This document shows, piece after piece, positions 48,259 through 62,165 of a stretch of 64,000 nucleotides of DNA. The translations under genes and the position numbers were made by a program. Below the pieces are notes generated by a model. It ran no database searches. It was not told the origin of the DNA and saw nothing but the letters and a program-made list of their open reading frames with translations. Origin of the DNA: Loripinus fragilis (Eukaryota; Mollusca; Bivalvia; Lucinida; Lucinidae). How positions within the stretch are numbered: the first letter of the stretch is position 1; every line of letters starts with the position of its first letter. Location: NCBI GenBank assembly GCA_964019695.1, contig OZ026527.1, positions 72,689,471 to 72,753,470 on the forward strand, written 5' to 3'.

Positions 48259-50712
48259 TGACCGCTTTTAGATTTTGCACGCGGATAGGGCCCACAGAGG
48301 CGCAGGTATTGCCATGCGCACCCGCCCGCAACAATGTTTCGATACCGAGTTATCGGGGTGTGGAAGTCCGCCGCCCCGAAGCTTTACGCGCTTCCGTCTC
48401 GCGAACCACCATTTTCATCATGCCCACACGGGCATCAGTTTGTAGTACGGGAGGCCGTCTACAAATGGTGAAAATTTCAAAGCGTTCCGTCGGGAAATTA
48501 AAAAGTTATGAGCATTAGAAGATCTTCCCATTAGGCCCCATTAGGCCACAGTAGCCGAACCGGCCTAAAACTTGCGCGGGTCACTTTCACGGACGGGCTC
48601 GAAACTGGTGCCAGAAGTTAGCCCCCGACCAGTGCTTCATTGTGAGGCATTGCGTAAAATTTTCCGTCCCCCGAGTGCCGAGCAATAGCCCCTGAAAGGG
48701 CTTTCGGCACAATTTTCACGCCCTTATTTGAGCCACTTGTAGCCGAAGGAATTTTGCGCAAATGACTGAGAGGTGCTCCTGGGCACTGCTCATCACTTTG
48801 CAATAGGTTCCGGGGCTTTTCGCGAAGGTCGCGTTTTCTCAAACTTTGAGGGCATTAGTGGGTGGGGTGTGAAAACCTCCGAATGCATGGTTCTCAGCTC
48901 CTGCTGTGGGCAGCAAGCCAATTTTTTTTCCAAAATGTTGACCTATAAAAGAGCTTACTCGGGTGTGAAAATTATCATTGTGCGCGCGCGCCCCGGACCG
49001 CAATTATGATATTTCCTGTTTTCCCATAGGGCCCAAGGCAAATGGGGATAGCGGTTGTACGCGCTTTCTAAGGCTCTGACCGCTTTTAGATTTTGCACGC
49101 GGATAGGGCCCACAGAGGCGCAGGTATTGCCATGCGCACCCGCCCGCAACAATGTTTCGATACCGAGTTATCGGGGTGTGGAAGTCCGCCGCCCCGAAGC
49201 TTTACGCGCTTCCGTCTCGCGAACCACCATTTTCATCATGCCCACACGGGCATCAGTTTGTAGTACGGGAGGCCGTCTACAAATGGTGAAAATTTCAAAG
49301 CGTTCCGTCGGGAAATTAAAAAGTTATGAGCATTAGAAGATCTTCCCATTAGGCCCCATTAGGCCACAGTAGCCGAACCGGCCTAAAACTTGCGCGGGTC
49401 ACTTTCACGGACGGGCTCGAAACTGGTGCCAGAAGTTAGCCCCCGACCAGTGCTTCATTGTGAGGCATTGCGTAAAATTTTCCGTCCCCCGAGTGCCGAG
49501 CAATAGCCCCTGAAAGGGCTTTCGGCACAATTTTCACGCCCTTATTTGAGCCACTTGTAGCCGAAGGAATTTTGCGCAAATGACTGAGAGGTGCTCCTGG
49601 GCACTGCTCATCACTTTGCAATAGGTTCCGGGGCTTTTCGCGAAGGTCGCGTTTTCTCAAACTTTGAGGGCATTAGTGGGTGGGGTGTGAAAACCTCCGA
49701 ATGCATGGTTCTCAGCTCCTGCTGTGGGCAGCAAGCCAATTTTTTTTCCAAAATGTTGACCTATAAAAGAGCTTACTCGGGTGTGAAAATTATTATTGTG
49801 CGCGCGCGCCCCGGACCGCAATTATGATATTTCCTGTTTTCCCATAGGGCCCAAGGCAAATGGGGATAGCGGTTGTACGCGCTTTCTAAGGCTCTGACCG
49901 CTTTTAGATTTTGCACGCGGATAGGGCCCACAGAGGCGCAGGTATTGCCATGCGCACCCGCCCGCAACAATGTTTCGATACCGAGTTATCGGGGTGTGGA
50001 AGTCCGCCGCCCCGAAGCTTTACGCGCTTCCGTCTGGCGAACCACCATTTTCATCATGCCCACACGGGCATCAGTTTGTAGTACGGGAGGCCGTCTACAA
50101 ATGGTGAAAATTTCAAAGCGTTCCGTCGGGAAATTAAAAAGTTATGAGCATTAGAAGATCTTCCCATTAGGCCCCATTAGGCCACAGTAGCCGAACCGGC
50201 CTAAAACTTGCGCGGGTCACTTTCACGGACGGGCTCGAAACTGGTGCCAGAAGTTAGCCCCCGACCAGTGCTTCATTGTGAGGCATTGCGTAAAATTTTC
50301 CGTCCCCCGAGTGCCGAGCAATAGCCCCTGAAAGGGCTTTCGGCACAATTTTCACGCCCTTATTTGAGCCACTTGTAGCCGAAGGAATTTTGCGCAAATG
50401 ACTGAGAGGTGCTCCTGGGCACTGCTCATCACTTTGCAATAGGTTCCGGGGCTTTTCGCGAAGGTTGCGTTTTCTCAAACTTTGAGGGCATTAGTGGGTG
50501 GGGTGTGAAAACCTCCGAATGCATGTTTCTCAGCTCCTGCTGTGGGCAGCAAGCCAATTTTTTTTCCAAAATGTTGACCTATAAAAGAGCTTACTCGGGT
50601 GTGAAAATTATCATTGTGCGCGCGCGCCCCGGACCGCAATTATGATATTTCCTGTTTTCCCATAGGGCCCAAGGCAAATGGGGATAGCGGTTGTACGCGC
50701 TTTCTAAGGCTC

Positions 50713-51531
50713 TGACCGCTTTTAGATTTTGCACGCGGATAGGGCCCACAGAGGCGCAGGTATTGCCATGCGCACCCGCCCGCAACAATGTTTCGATACC
50801 GAGTTATCGGGGTGTGGAAGTCCGCCGCCCCGAAGCTTTACGCGCTTCCGTCTCGCGAACCACCATTTTCATCATGCCCACACGGGCATCAGTTTGTAGT
50901 ACGGGAGGCCGTCTACAAATGGTGAAAATTTCAAAGCGTTCTGTCGGGAAATTAAAAAGTTATGAGCATTAGAAGATCTTCCCATTAGGCCCCATTAGGC
51001 CACAGTAGCCGAACCGGCCTAAAACTTGCGCGGGTCACTTTCACGGACGGGCTCGAAACTGGTGCCAGAAGTTAGCCCCCGACCAGTGCTTCATTGTGAG
51101 GCATTGCGTAAAATTTTCCGTCCCCTGAGTGCCGAGCAATAGCCCCTGAAAGGGCTTTCGGCACAATTTTCACGCCCTTATTTGAGCCACTTGTAGCCGA
51201 AGGAATTTTGCGCAAATGACTGAGAGGTGCTCCTGGGCACTGCTCATCACTTTGCAATAGGTTCCGGGGCTTTTCGCGAAGGTCGCGTTTTCTCAAACTT
51301 TGAGGGCATTAGTGGGTGGGGTGTGAAAACCTCCGAATGCATGGTTCTCAGCTCCTGCTGTGGGCAGCAAGCCAATTTTTTTTTCCAAAATGTTGACCTA
51401 TAAAAGAGCTTACTCGGGTGTGAAAATTATCATTGTGCGCGCGCGCCCCGGACCGCAATTATGATATTTCCTGTTTTCCCATAGGGCCCAAGGCAAATGG
51501 GGATAGCGGTTGTACGCGCTTTCTAAGGCTC
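50713..51531. repeat. 819 bp variant unit 63
   Basis: The T tract at 51376-51384 has nine T, the only expansion seen. CpG-type changes occur at 50942 and 51126. Confidence 0.85.
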
Positions 51532-53167
51532 TGACCGCTTTTAGATTTTGCACGCGGATAGGGCCCACAGAGGCGCAGGTATTGCCATGCGCACCCGCCC
51601 GCAACAATGTTTCGATACCGAGTTATCGGGGTGTGGAAGTCCGCCGCCCCGAAGCTTTACGCGCTTCCGTCTCGCGAACCACCATTTTCATCATGCCCAC
51701 ACGGGCATCAGTTTGTAGTACGGGAGGCCGTCTACAAATGGTGAAAATTTCAAAGCGTTCCGTAGGGAAATTAAAAAGTTATGAGCATTAGAAGATCTTC
51801 CCATTAGGCCCCATTAGGCCACAGTAGCCGAACCGGCCTAAAACTTGCGCGGGTCACTTTCACGGACGGGCTCGAAACTGGTGCCAGAAGTTAGCCCCCG
51901 ACCAGTGCTTCATTGTGAGGCATTGCGTAAAATTTTCCGTCCCCCGAGTGCCGAGCAATAGCCCCTGAAAGGGCTTTCGGCACAATTTTCACGCCCTTAT
52001 TTGAGCCACTTGTAGCCGAAGGAATTTTGCGCAAATGACTGAGAGGTGCTCCTGGGCACTGCTCATCACTTTGCAATAGGTTCCGGGGCTTTTCACGAAG
52101 GTCGCGTTTTCTCAAACTTTGAGGGCATTAGTGGGTGGGGTGTGAAAACCTCCGAATGCATGGTTCTCAGCTCCTGCTGTGGGCAGCAAGCCAATTTTTT
52201 TTCCAAAATGTTGACCTATAAAAGAGCTTACTCGGGTGTGAAAATTATCATTGTGCGCGCGCGCCCCGGACCGCAATTATGATATTTCCTGTTTTCCCAT
52301 AGGGCCCAAGGCAAATGGGGATAGCGGTTGTACGCGCTTTCTAAGGCTCTGACCGCTTTTAGATTTTGCACGCGGATAGGGCCCACAGAGGCGCAGGTAT
52401 TGCCATGCGCACCCGCCCGCAACAATGTTTCAATACCGAGTTATCGGGGTGTGGAAGTCCGCCGCCCCGAAGCTTTACGCGCTTCCGTCTCGCGAACCAC
52501 CATTTTCATCATGCCCACACGGGCATCAGTTTGTAGTACGGGAGGCCGTCTACAAATGGTGAAAATTTCAAAGCGTTCCGTCGGGAAATTAAAAAGTTAT
52601 GAGCATTAGAAGATCTTCCCATTAGGCCCCATTAGGCCACAGTAGCCGAACCGGCCTAAAACTTGCGCGGGTCACTTTCACGGACGGGCTCGAAACTGGT
52701 GCCAGAAGTTAGCCCCCGACCAGTGCTTCATTGTGAGGCATTGCGTAAAATTTTCCGTCCCCCGAGTGCCGAGCAATAGCCCCTGAAAGGGCTTTCGGCA
52801 CAATTTTCACGCCCTTATTTGAGCCACTTGTAGCCGAAGGAATTTTGCGCAAATGACTGAGAGGTGCTCCTGGGCACTGCTCATCACTTTGCAATAGGTT
52901 CCGGGGCTTTTCGCGAAGGTCGCGTTTTCTCAAACTTTGAGGGCATTAGTGGGTGGGGTGTGAAAACCTCCGAATGCATGGTTCTCAGCTCCTGCTGTGG
53001 GCAGCAAGCCAATTTTTTTTCCAAAATGTTGACCTATAAAAGAGCTTACTCGGGTGTGAAAATTATCATTGTGCGCGCGCGCCCCGGACCGCAATTATGA
53101 TATTTCCTGTTTTCCCATAGGGCCCAAGGCAAATGGGGATAGCGGTTGTACGCGCTTTCTAAGGCTC

Positions 53168-56100
53168 TGACCGCTTTTAGATTTTGCACGCGGATAGGGC
53201 CCACAGAGGCGCAGGTATTGCCATGCGCACCCGCCCGCAACAATGTTTCGATACCGAGTTATCGGGGTGTGGAAGTCCGCCGCCCCGAAGCTTTACGCGC
53301 TTCCGTCTCGCGAACCACCATTTTCATCATGCCCACACGGGCATCAGTTTGTAGTACGGGAGGCCGTCTACAAATGGTGAAAATTTCAAAGCGTTCCGTC
53401 GGGAAATTAAAAAGTTATGAGCATTAGAAGATCTTCCCATTAGGCCCCATTAGGCCACAGTAGCCGAACCGGCCTAAAACTTGCGCGGGTCACTTTCACG
53501 GACGGGCTCGAAACTGGTGCCAGAAGTTAGCCCCCGACCAGTGCTTCATTGTGAGGCATTGCGTAAAATTTTCTGTCCCCCGAGTGCCGAGCAATAGCCC
53601 CTGAAAGGGCTTTCGGCACAATTTTCACGCCCTTATTTGAGCCACTTGTAGCCGAAGGAATTTTGCGCAAATGACTGAGAGGTGCTCCTGGGCACTGCTC
53701 ATCACTTTGCAATAGGTTCCGGTGCTTTTCGCGAAGGTCGCGTTTTCTCAAACTTTGAGGGCATTAGTGGGTGGGGTGTGAAAACCTCCGAATGCATGGT
53801 TCTCAGCTCCTGCTGTGGGCAGCAAGCCAATTTTTTTTCCAAAATGTTGACCTATAAAAGAGCTTACTCGGGTGTGAAAATTATCATTGTGCGCGCGCGC
53901 CCCGGACCGCAATTATGATATTTCCTGTTTTCCCATAGGGCCCAAGGCAAATGGGGATAGCGGTTGTACGCGCTTTCTAAGGCTCTGACCGCTTTTAGAT
54001 TTTGCACGCGGATAGGGCCCACAGAGGCGCAGGTATTGCCATGCGCACCCGCCCGCAACAATGTTTCGATACCGAGTTATCGGGGTGTGGAAGTCCGCCG
54101 CCCCGAAGCTTTACGCGCTTCCGTCTCGCGAACCACCATTTTCATCATGCCCACACGGGCATCAGTTTGTAGTACGGGAGGCCGTCTACAAATGGTGAAA
54201 ATTTCAAAGCGTTCCGTCGGGAAATTAAAAAGTTATGAGCATTAGAAGATCTTCCCATTAGGCCCCATTAGGCCACAGTAGCCGAACCGGCCTAAAACTT
54301 GCGCGGGTCACTTTCACGGACGGGCTCGAAACTGGTGCCAGAAGTTAGCCCCCGACCAGTGCTTCATTGTGAGGCATTGCGTAAAATTTTCCGTCCCCCG
54401 AGTGCCGAGCAATAGCCCCTGAAAGGGCTTTCGGCACAATTTTCACGCCCTTATTTGAGCCACTTGTAGCCGAAGGAATTTTGCGCAAATGACTGAGAGG
54501 TGCTCCTGGGCACTGCTCATCACTTTGCAATAGGTTCCGGGGCTTTTCGCGAAGGTCGCGTTTTCTCAAACTTTGAGGGCATTAGTGGGTGGGGTGTGAA
54601 AACCTCCGAATGCATGGTTCTCAGCTCCTGCTGTGGGCAGCAAGCCAATTTTTTTTCCAAAATGTTGACCTATAAAAGAGCTTACTCGGGTGTGAAAATT
54701 ATCATTGTGCGCGCGCGCCCCGGACCGCAATTATGATATTTCCTGTTTTCCCATAGGGCCCAAGGCAAATGGGGATAGCGGTTGTACGCGCTTTCTAAGG
54801 CTCTGACCGCTTTTAGATTTTGCACGCGGATAGGGCCCACAGAGGCGCAGGTATTGCCATGCGCACCCGCCCGCAACAATGTTTCGATACCGAGTTATCG
54901 GGGTGTGGAAGTCCGCCGCCCCGAAGCTTTACGCGCTTCCGTCTCGCGAACCACCATTTTCATCATGCCCACACGGGCATCAGTTTGTAGTACGGGAGGC
55001 CGTCTACAAATGGTGAAAATTTCAAAGCGTTCCGTCGGGAAATTAAAAAGTTATGAGCATTAGAAGATCTTCCCATTAGGCCCCATTAGGCCACAGTAGC
55101 CGAACCGGCCTAAAACTTGCGCGGGTCACTTTCACGGACGGGCTCGAAACTGGTGCCAGAAGTTAGCCCCCGACCAGTGCTTCATTGTGAGGCATTGCGT
55201 AAAATTTTCTGTCCCCCGAGTGCCGAGCAATAGCCCCTGAAAGGGCTTTCGGCACAATTTTCACGCCCTTATTTGAGCCACTTGTAGCCGAAGGAATTTT
55301 GCGCAAATGACTGAGAGGTGCTCCTGGGCACTGCTCATCACTTTGCAATAGGTTCCGGTGCTTTTCGCGAAGGTCGCGTTTTCTCAAACTTTGAGGGCAT
55401 TAGTGGGTGGGGTGTGAAAACCTCCGAATGCATGGTTCTCAGCTCCTGCTGTGGGCAGCAAGCCAATTTTTTTTCCAAAATGTTGACCTATAAAAGAGCT
55501 TACTCGGGTGTGAAAATTATCATTGTGCGCGCGCGCCCCGGACCGCAATTATGATATTTCCTGTTTTCCCATAGGGCCCAAGGCAAATGGGGATAGCGGT
55601 TGTACGCGCTTTCTAAGGCTCTGACCGCTTTTAGATTTTGCACGCGGATAGGGCCCACAGAGGCGCAGGTATTGCCATGCGCACCCGCCCGCAACAATGT
55701 TTCGATACCGAGTTATCGGGGTGTGGAAGTCCGCCGCCCCGAAGCTTTACGCGCTTCCGTCTCGCGAACCACCATTTTCATCATGCCCACACGGGCATCA
55801 GTTTGTAGTACGGGAGGCCGTCTACAAATGGTGAAAATTTCAAAGCGTTCCGTCGGGAAATTAAAAAGTTATGAGCATTAGAAGATCTTCCCATTAGGCC
55901 CCATTAGGCCACAGTAGCCGAACCGGCCTAAAACTTGCGCGGGTCACTTTCACGGACGGGCTCGAAACTGGTGCCAGAAGTTAGCCCCCGACCAGTGCTT
56001 CATTGTGAGGCATTGCGTAAAATTTTCCGTCCCCCGAGTGCCGAGCAATAGCCCCTGAAAGGGCTTTCGGCACAATTTTCACGCCCTTATTTGAGCCACT

Positions 56101-56439
56101 TGTAGCCGAAGGAATTTTGCGCAAATGACTGAGAGGTGCTCCTGGGCACTGCTCATCACTTTGCAATAGGTTCCGGGGCTTTTCGCGAAGGTCGCGTTTT
56201 CTCAAACTTTGAGGGCATTAGTGGGTGGGGTGTGAAAACCTCCGAATGCATGGTTCTCAGCTCCTGCTGTGGGCAGCAAGCCAATTTTTTTTCCAAAATG
56301 TTGACCTATAAAAGAGCTTACTCGGGTGTGAAAATTATCATTGTGCGCGCGCGCCCCGGACCGCAATTATGATATTTCCTGTTTTCCCATAGGGCCCAAG
56401 GCAAATGGGGATAGCGGTTGTACGCGCTTTCTAAGGCTC
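53168..56439. repeat. two-unit duplication, units 66-67 and 68-69
   Basis: Units 66 and 68 share C to T (53574, 55210) and G to T (53723, 55359), each pair exactly 1636 bp apart. Units 67 and 69 match the majority sequence. The pattern is that of a local dimer duplicated once. Two linked changes, one a transversion, make independent origin unlikely. Confidence 0.85.
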
Positions 56440-58075
56440 TGACCGCTTTTAGATTTTGCACGCGGATAGGGCCCACAGAGGCGCAGGTATTGCCATGCGC
56501 ACCCGCCCGCAACAATGTTTCGATACCGAGTTATCGGGGTGTTGAAGTCCGCCGCCCCGAAGCTTTACGCGCTTCCGTCTCGCGAACCACCATTTTCATC
56601 ATGCCCACACGGGCATCAGTTTGTAGTACGGGAGGCCGTCTACAAATGGTGAAAATTTCAAAGCGTTCCGTCGGGAAATTAAAAAGTTATGAGCATTAGA
56701 AGATCTTCCCATTAGGCCCCATTAGGCCACAGTAGCCGAACCGGCCTAAAACTTGCGCGGGTCACTTTCAAGGACGGGCTCGAAACTGGTGCCAGAAGTT
56801 AGCCCCTGACCAGTGCTTCATTGTGAGGCATTGCGTAAAATTTTCCGTCCCCCGAGTGCCGAGCAATAGCCCCTGAAAGGGCTTTCGGCACAATTTTCAC
56901 GCCCTTATTTGAGCCACTTGTAGCCGAAGGAATTTTGCGCAAATGACTGAGAGGTGCTCCTGGGCACTGCTCATCACTTTGCAATAGGTTCCGGGGCTTT
57001 TCGCGAAGGTCGCGTTTTCTCAAACTTTGAGGGCATTAGTGGGTGGGGTGTGAAAACCTCCGAATGCATGGTTCTCAGCTCCTGCTGTGGGCAGCAAGCC
57101 AATTTTTTTTCCAAAATGTTGACCTATAAAAGAGCTTACTCGGGTGTGAAAATTATCATTGTGCGCGCGCGCCCCGGACCGCAATTATGATATTTCCTGT
57201 TTTCCCATAGGGCCCAAGGCAAATGGGGATAGCGGTTGTACGCGCTTTCTAAGGCTCTGACCGCTTTTAGATTTTGCACGCGGATAGGGCCCACAGAGGC
57301 GCAGGTATTGCCATGCGCACCCGCCCGCAACAATGTTTCGATACCGAGTTATCGGGGTGTGGAAGTCCGCCGCCCCGAAGCTTTACGCGCTTCCGTCTCG
57401 CGAACCACCATTTTCATCATGCCCACACGGGCATCAGTTTGTAGTACGGGAGGCCGTCTACAAATGGTGAAAATTTCAAAGCGTTCCGTCGGGAAATTAA
57501 AAAGTTATGAGCATTAGAAGATCTTCCCATTAGGCCCCATTAGGCCACAGTAGCCGAACCGGCCTAAAACTTGCGCGGGTCACTTTCACGGACGGGCTCG
57601 AAACTGGTGCCAGAAGTTAGCCCCCGACCAGTGCTTCATTGTGAGGCATTGCGTAAAATTTTCCGTACCCCGAGTGCCGAGCAATAGCCCCTGAAAGGGC
57701 TTTCGGCACAATTTTCACGCCCTTATTTGAGCCACTTGTAGCCGAAGGAATTTTGCGCAAATGACTGAGAGGTGCTCCTGGGCACTGCTCATCACTTTGC
57801 AATAGGTTCCGGGGCTTTTCGCGAAGGTCGCGTTTTCTCAAACTTTGAGGGCATTAGTGGGTGGGGTGTGAAAACCTCCGAATGCATGGTTCTCAGCTCC
57901 TGCTGTGGGCAGCAAGCCAATTTTTTTTCCAAAATGTTGACCTATAAAAGAGCTTACTCGGGTGTGAAAATTATCATTGTGCGCGCGCGCCCCGGACCGC
58001 AATTATGATATTTCCTGTTTTCCCATAGGGCCCAAGGCAAATGGGGATAGCGGTTGTACGCGCTTTCTAAGGCTC

Positions 58076-61000
58076 TGACCGCTTTTAGATTTTGCACGCG
58101 GATAGGGCCCACAGAGGCGCAGGTATTGCCATGCGCACCCGCCCGCAACAATGTTTCGATACCGAGTTATCGGGGTGTGGAAGTCCGCCGCCCCGAAGCT
58201 TTACGCGCTTCCGTCTCGCGAACCACCATTTTCATCATGCCCACACGGGCATCAGTTTGTAGTACGGGAGGCCGTCTACAAATGGTGAAAATTTCAAAGC
58301 GTTCCGTCGGGAAATTAAAAAGTTATGAGCATTAGAAGATCTTCCCATTAGGCCCCATTAGGCCACAGTAGCCGAACCGGCCTAAAACTTGCGCGGGTCA
58401 CTTTCACGGACGGGCTCGAAACTGGTGCCAGAAGTTAGCCCCCGACCAGTGCTTCATTGTGAGGCATTGCGTAAAATTTTCCGTCCCCCGAGTGCCGAGC
58501 AATAGCCCCTGAAAGGGCTTTCGGCACAATTTTCACGCCCTTATTTGAGCCACTTGTAGCCGAAGGAATTTTGCGCAAATGACTGAGAGGTGCTCCTGGG
58601 CACTGCTCATCACTTTGCAATAGGTTCCGGGGCTTTTCGCGAAGGTCGCCTTTTCTCAAACTTTGAGGGCATTAGTGGGTGGGGTGTGAAAACCTCCGAA
58701 TGCATGGTTCTCAGCTCCTGCTGTGGGCAGCAAGCCAATTTTTTTTCCAAAATGTTGACCTATAAAAGAGCTTACTCGGGTGTGAAAATTATCATTGTGC
58801 GCGCGCGCCCCGGACCGCAATTATGATATTTCCTGTTTTCCCATAGGGCCCAAGGCAAATGGGGATAGCGGTTGTACGCGCTTTCTAAGGCTCTGACCGC
58901 TTTTAGATTTTGCACGCGGATAGGGCCCACAGAGGCGCAGGTATTGCCATGCGCACCCGCCCGCAACAATGTTTCGATACCGAGTTATCGGGGTGTGGAA
59001 GTCCGCCGCCCCGAAGCTTTACGCGCTTCCGTCTCGCGAACCACCATTTTCATCATGCCCACACGGGCATCAGTTTGTAGTACGGGAGGCCGTCTACAAA
59101 TGGTGAAAATTTCAAAGCGTTCCGTCGGGAAATTAAAAAGTTATGAGCATTAGAAGATCTTCCCATTAGGCCCCATTAGGCCACAGTAGCCGAACCGGCC
59201 TAAAACTTGCGCGGGTCACTTTCACGGACGGGCTCGAAACTGGTGCCAGAAGTTAGCCCCCGACCAGTGCTTCATTGTGAGGCATTGCGTAAAATTTTCC
59301 GTCCCCCGAGTGCCGAGCAATAGCCCCTGAAAGGGCTTTCGGCACAATTTTCACGCCCTTATTTGAGCCACTTGTAGCCGAAGGAATTTTGCGCAAATGA
59401 CTGAGAGGTGCTCCTGGGCACTGCTCATCACTTTGCAATAGGTTCCGGGGCTTTTCGCGAAGGTCGCGTTTTCTCAAACTTTGAGGGCATTAGTGGGTGG
59501 GGTGTGAAAACATCCGAATGCATGGTTCTCAGCTCCTGCTGTGGGCAGCAAGCCAATTTTTTTTCCAAAATGTTGACCTATAAAAGAGCTTACTCGGGTG
59601 TGAAAATTATCATTGTGCGCGCGCGCCCCGGACCGCAATTATGATATTTCCTGTTTTCCCATAGGGCCCAAGGCAAATGGGGATAGCGGTTGTACGCGCT
59701 TTCTAAGGCTCTGACCGCTTTTAGATTTTGCACGCGGATAGGGCCCACAGAGGCGCAGGTATTGCCATGCGCACCCGCCCGCAACAATGTTTCGATACCG
59801 AGTTATCGGGGTGTGGAAGTCCGCCGCCCCGAAGCTTTACGCGCTTCCGTCTCGCGAACCACCATTTTCATCATGCCCACACGGGCATCAGTTTGTAGTA
59901 CGGGAGGCCGTCTACAAATGGTGAAAATTTCAAAGCGTTCCGTCGGGAAATTAAAAAGTTATGAGCATTAGAAGATCTTCCCATTAGGCCCCATTAGGCC
60001 ACAGTAGCCGAACCGGCCTAAAACTTGCGCGGGTCACTTTCACGGACGGGCTCGAAACTGGTGCCAGAAGTTAGCCCCCGACCAGTGCTTCATTGTGAGG
60101 CATTGCGTAAAATTTTCCGTCCCCCGAGTGCCGAGCAATAGCCCCTGAAAGGGCTTTCGGCACAATTTTCACGCCCTTATTTGAGCCACTTGTAGCCGAA
60201 GGAATTTTGCGCAAATGACTGAGAGGTGCTCCTGGGCACTGCTCATCACTTTGCAATAGGTTCCGGGGCTTTTCGCGAAGGTCGCGTTTTCTCAAACTTT
60301 GAGGGCATTAGTGGGTGGGGTGTGAAAACCTCCGAATGCATGGTTCTCAGCTCCTGCTGTGGGCAGCAAGCCAATTTTTTTTCCAAAATGTTGACCTATA
60401 AAAGAGCTTACTCGGGTGTGAAAATTATCATTGTGCGCGCGCGCCCCGGACCGCAATTATGATATTTCCTGTTTTCCCATAGGGCCCAAGGCAAATGGGG
60501 ATAGCGGTTGTACGCGCTTTCTAAGGCTCTGACCGCTTTTAGATTTTGCACGCGGATAGGGCCCACAGAGGCGCAGGTATTGCCATGCGCACCCGCCCGC
60601 AACAATGTTTCGATACCGAGTTATCGGGGTGTGGAAGTCCGCCGCCCCGAAGCTTTACGCGCTTCCGTCTCGCGAACCACCATTTTCATCATGCCCACAC
60701 GGGCATCAGTTTGTAGTACGGGAGGCCGTCTACAAATGGTGAAAATTTCAAAGCGTTCCGTCGGGAAATTAAAAAGTTATGAGCATTAGAAGATCTTCCC
60801 ATTAGGCCCCATTAGGCCACAGTAGCCGAACCGGCCTAAAACTTGCGCGGGTCACTTTCACGGACGGGCTCGAAACTGGTGCCAGAAGTTAGCCCCCGAC
60901 CAGTGCTTCATTGTGAGGCATTGCGTAAAATTTTCCGTCCCCCGAGTGCCGAGCAATAGCCCCTGAAAGGGCTTTCGGCACAATTTTCACGCCCTTATTT

Positions 61001-62165
61001 GAGCCACTTGTAGCCGAAGGAATTTTGCGCAAATGACTGAGAGGTGCTCCTGGGCACTGCTCATCACTTTGCAATAGGTTCCGGGGCTTTTCGCGAAGGT
61101 CGCGTTTTCTCAAACTTTGAGGGCATTAGTGGGTGGGGTGTGAAAACCTCCGAATGCATGGTTCTCAGCTCCTGCTGTGGGCAGCAAGCCAATTTTTTTT
61201 CCAAAATGTTGACCTATAAAAGAGCTTACTCGGGTGTGAAAATTATGATTGTGCGCGCGCGCCCCGGACCGCAATTATGATATTTCCTGTTTTCCCATAG
61301 GGCCCAAGGCAAATGGGGATAGCGGTTGTACGCGCTTTCTAAGGCTCTGACCGCTTTTAGATTTTGCACGCGGATAGGGCCCACAGAGGCGCAGGTATTG
61401 CCATGCGCACCCGCCCGCAACAATGTTTCGATACCGAGTTATCGGGGTGTGGAAGTCCGCCGCCCCGAAGCTTTACGCGCTTCCGTCTCGCGAACCACCA
61501 TTTTCATCATGCCCACACGGGCATCAGTTTGTAGTACGGGAGGCCGTCTACAAATGGTGAAAATTTCACAGCGTTCCGTCGGGAAATTAAAAAGTTATGA
61601 GCATTAGAAGATCTTCCCATTAGGCCCCATTAGGCCACAGTAGCCGAACCGGCCTAAAACTTGCGCGGGTCACTTTCACGGACGGGCTCGAAACTGGTGC
61701 CAGAAGTTAGCCCCCGACCAGTGCTTCATTGTGAGGCATTGCGTAAAATTTTCCGTCCCCCGAGTGCCGAGCAATAGCCCCTGAAAGGGCTTTCGGCACA
61801 ATTTTCACGCCCTTATTTGAGCCACTTGTAGCCGAAGGAATTTTGCGCAAATGACTGAGAGGTGCTCCTGGGCACTGCTCATCACTTTGCAATAGGTTCC
61901 GGGGCTTTTCGCGAAGGTCGCCTTTTCTCAAACTTTGAGGGCATTAGTGGGTGGGGTGTGAAAACCTCCGAATGCATGGTTCTCAGCTCCTGCTGTGGGC
62001 AGCAAGCCAATTTTTTTTCCAAAATGTTGACCTATAAAAGAGCTTACTCGGGTGTGAAAATTATCATTGTGCGCGCGCGCCCCGGACCGCAATTATGATA
62101 TTTCCTGTTTTCCCATAGGGCCCAAGGCAAATGGGGATAGCGGTTGTACGCGCTTTCTAAGGCTC
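58076..62165. repeat. units 72-76, variant shared at four-unit spacing
   Basis: The transversion G to C at 58650 (unit 72) recurs at 61922 (unit 76), exactly 3272 bp away. Private changes in the intervening units (59512, 61247, 61569) are not shared, so a four-unit duplication would have to predate them, or a short conversion tract copied the site. Confidence 0.7.
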
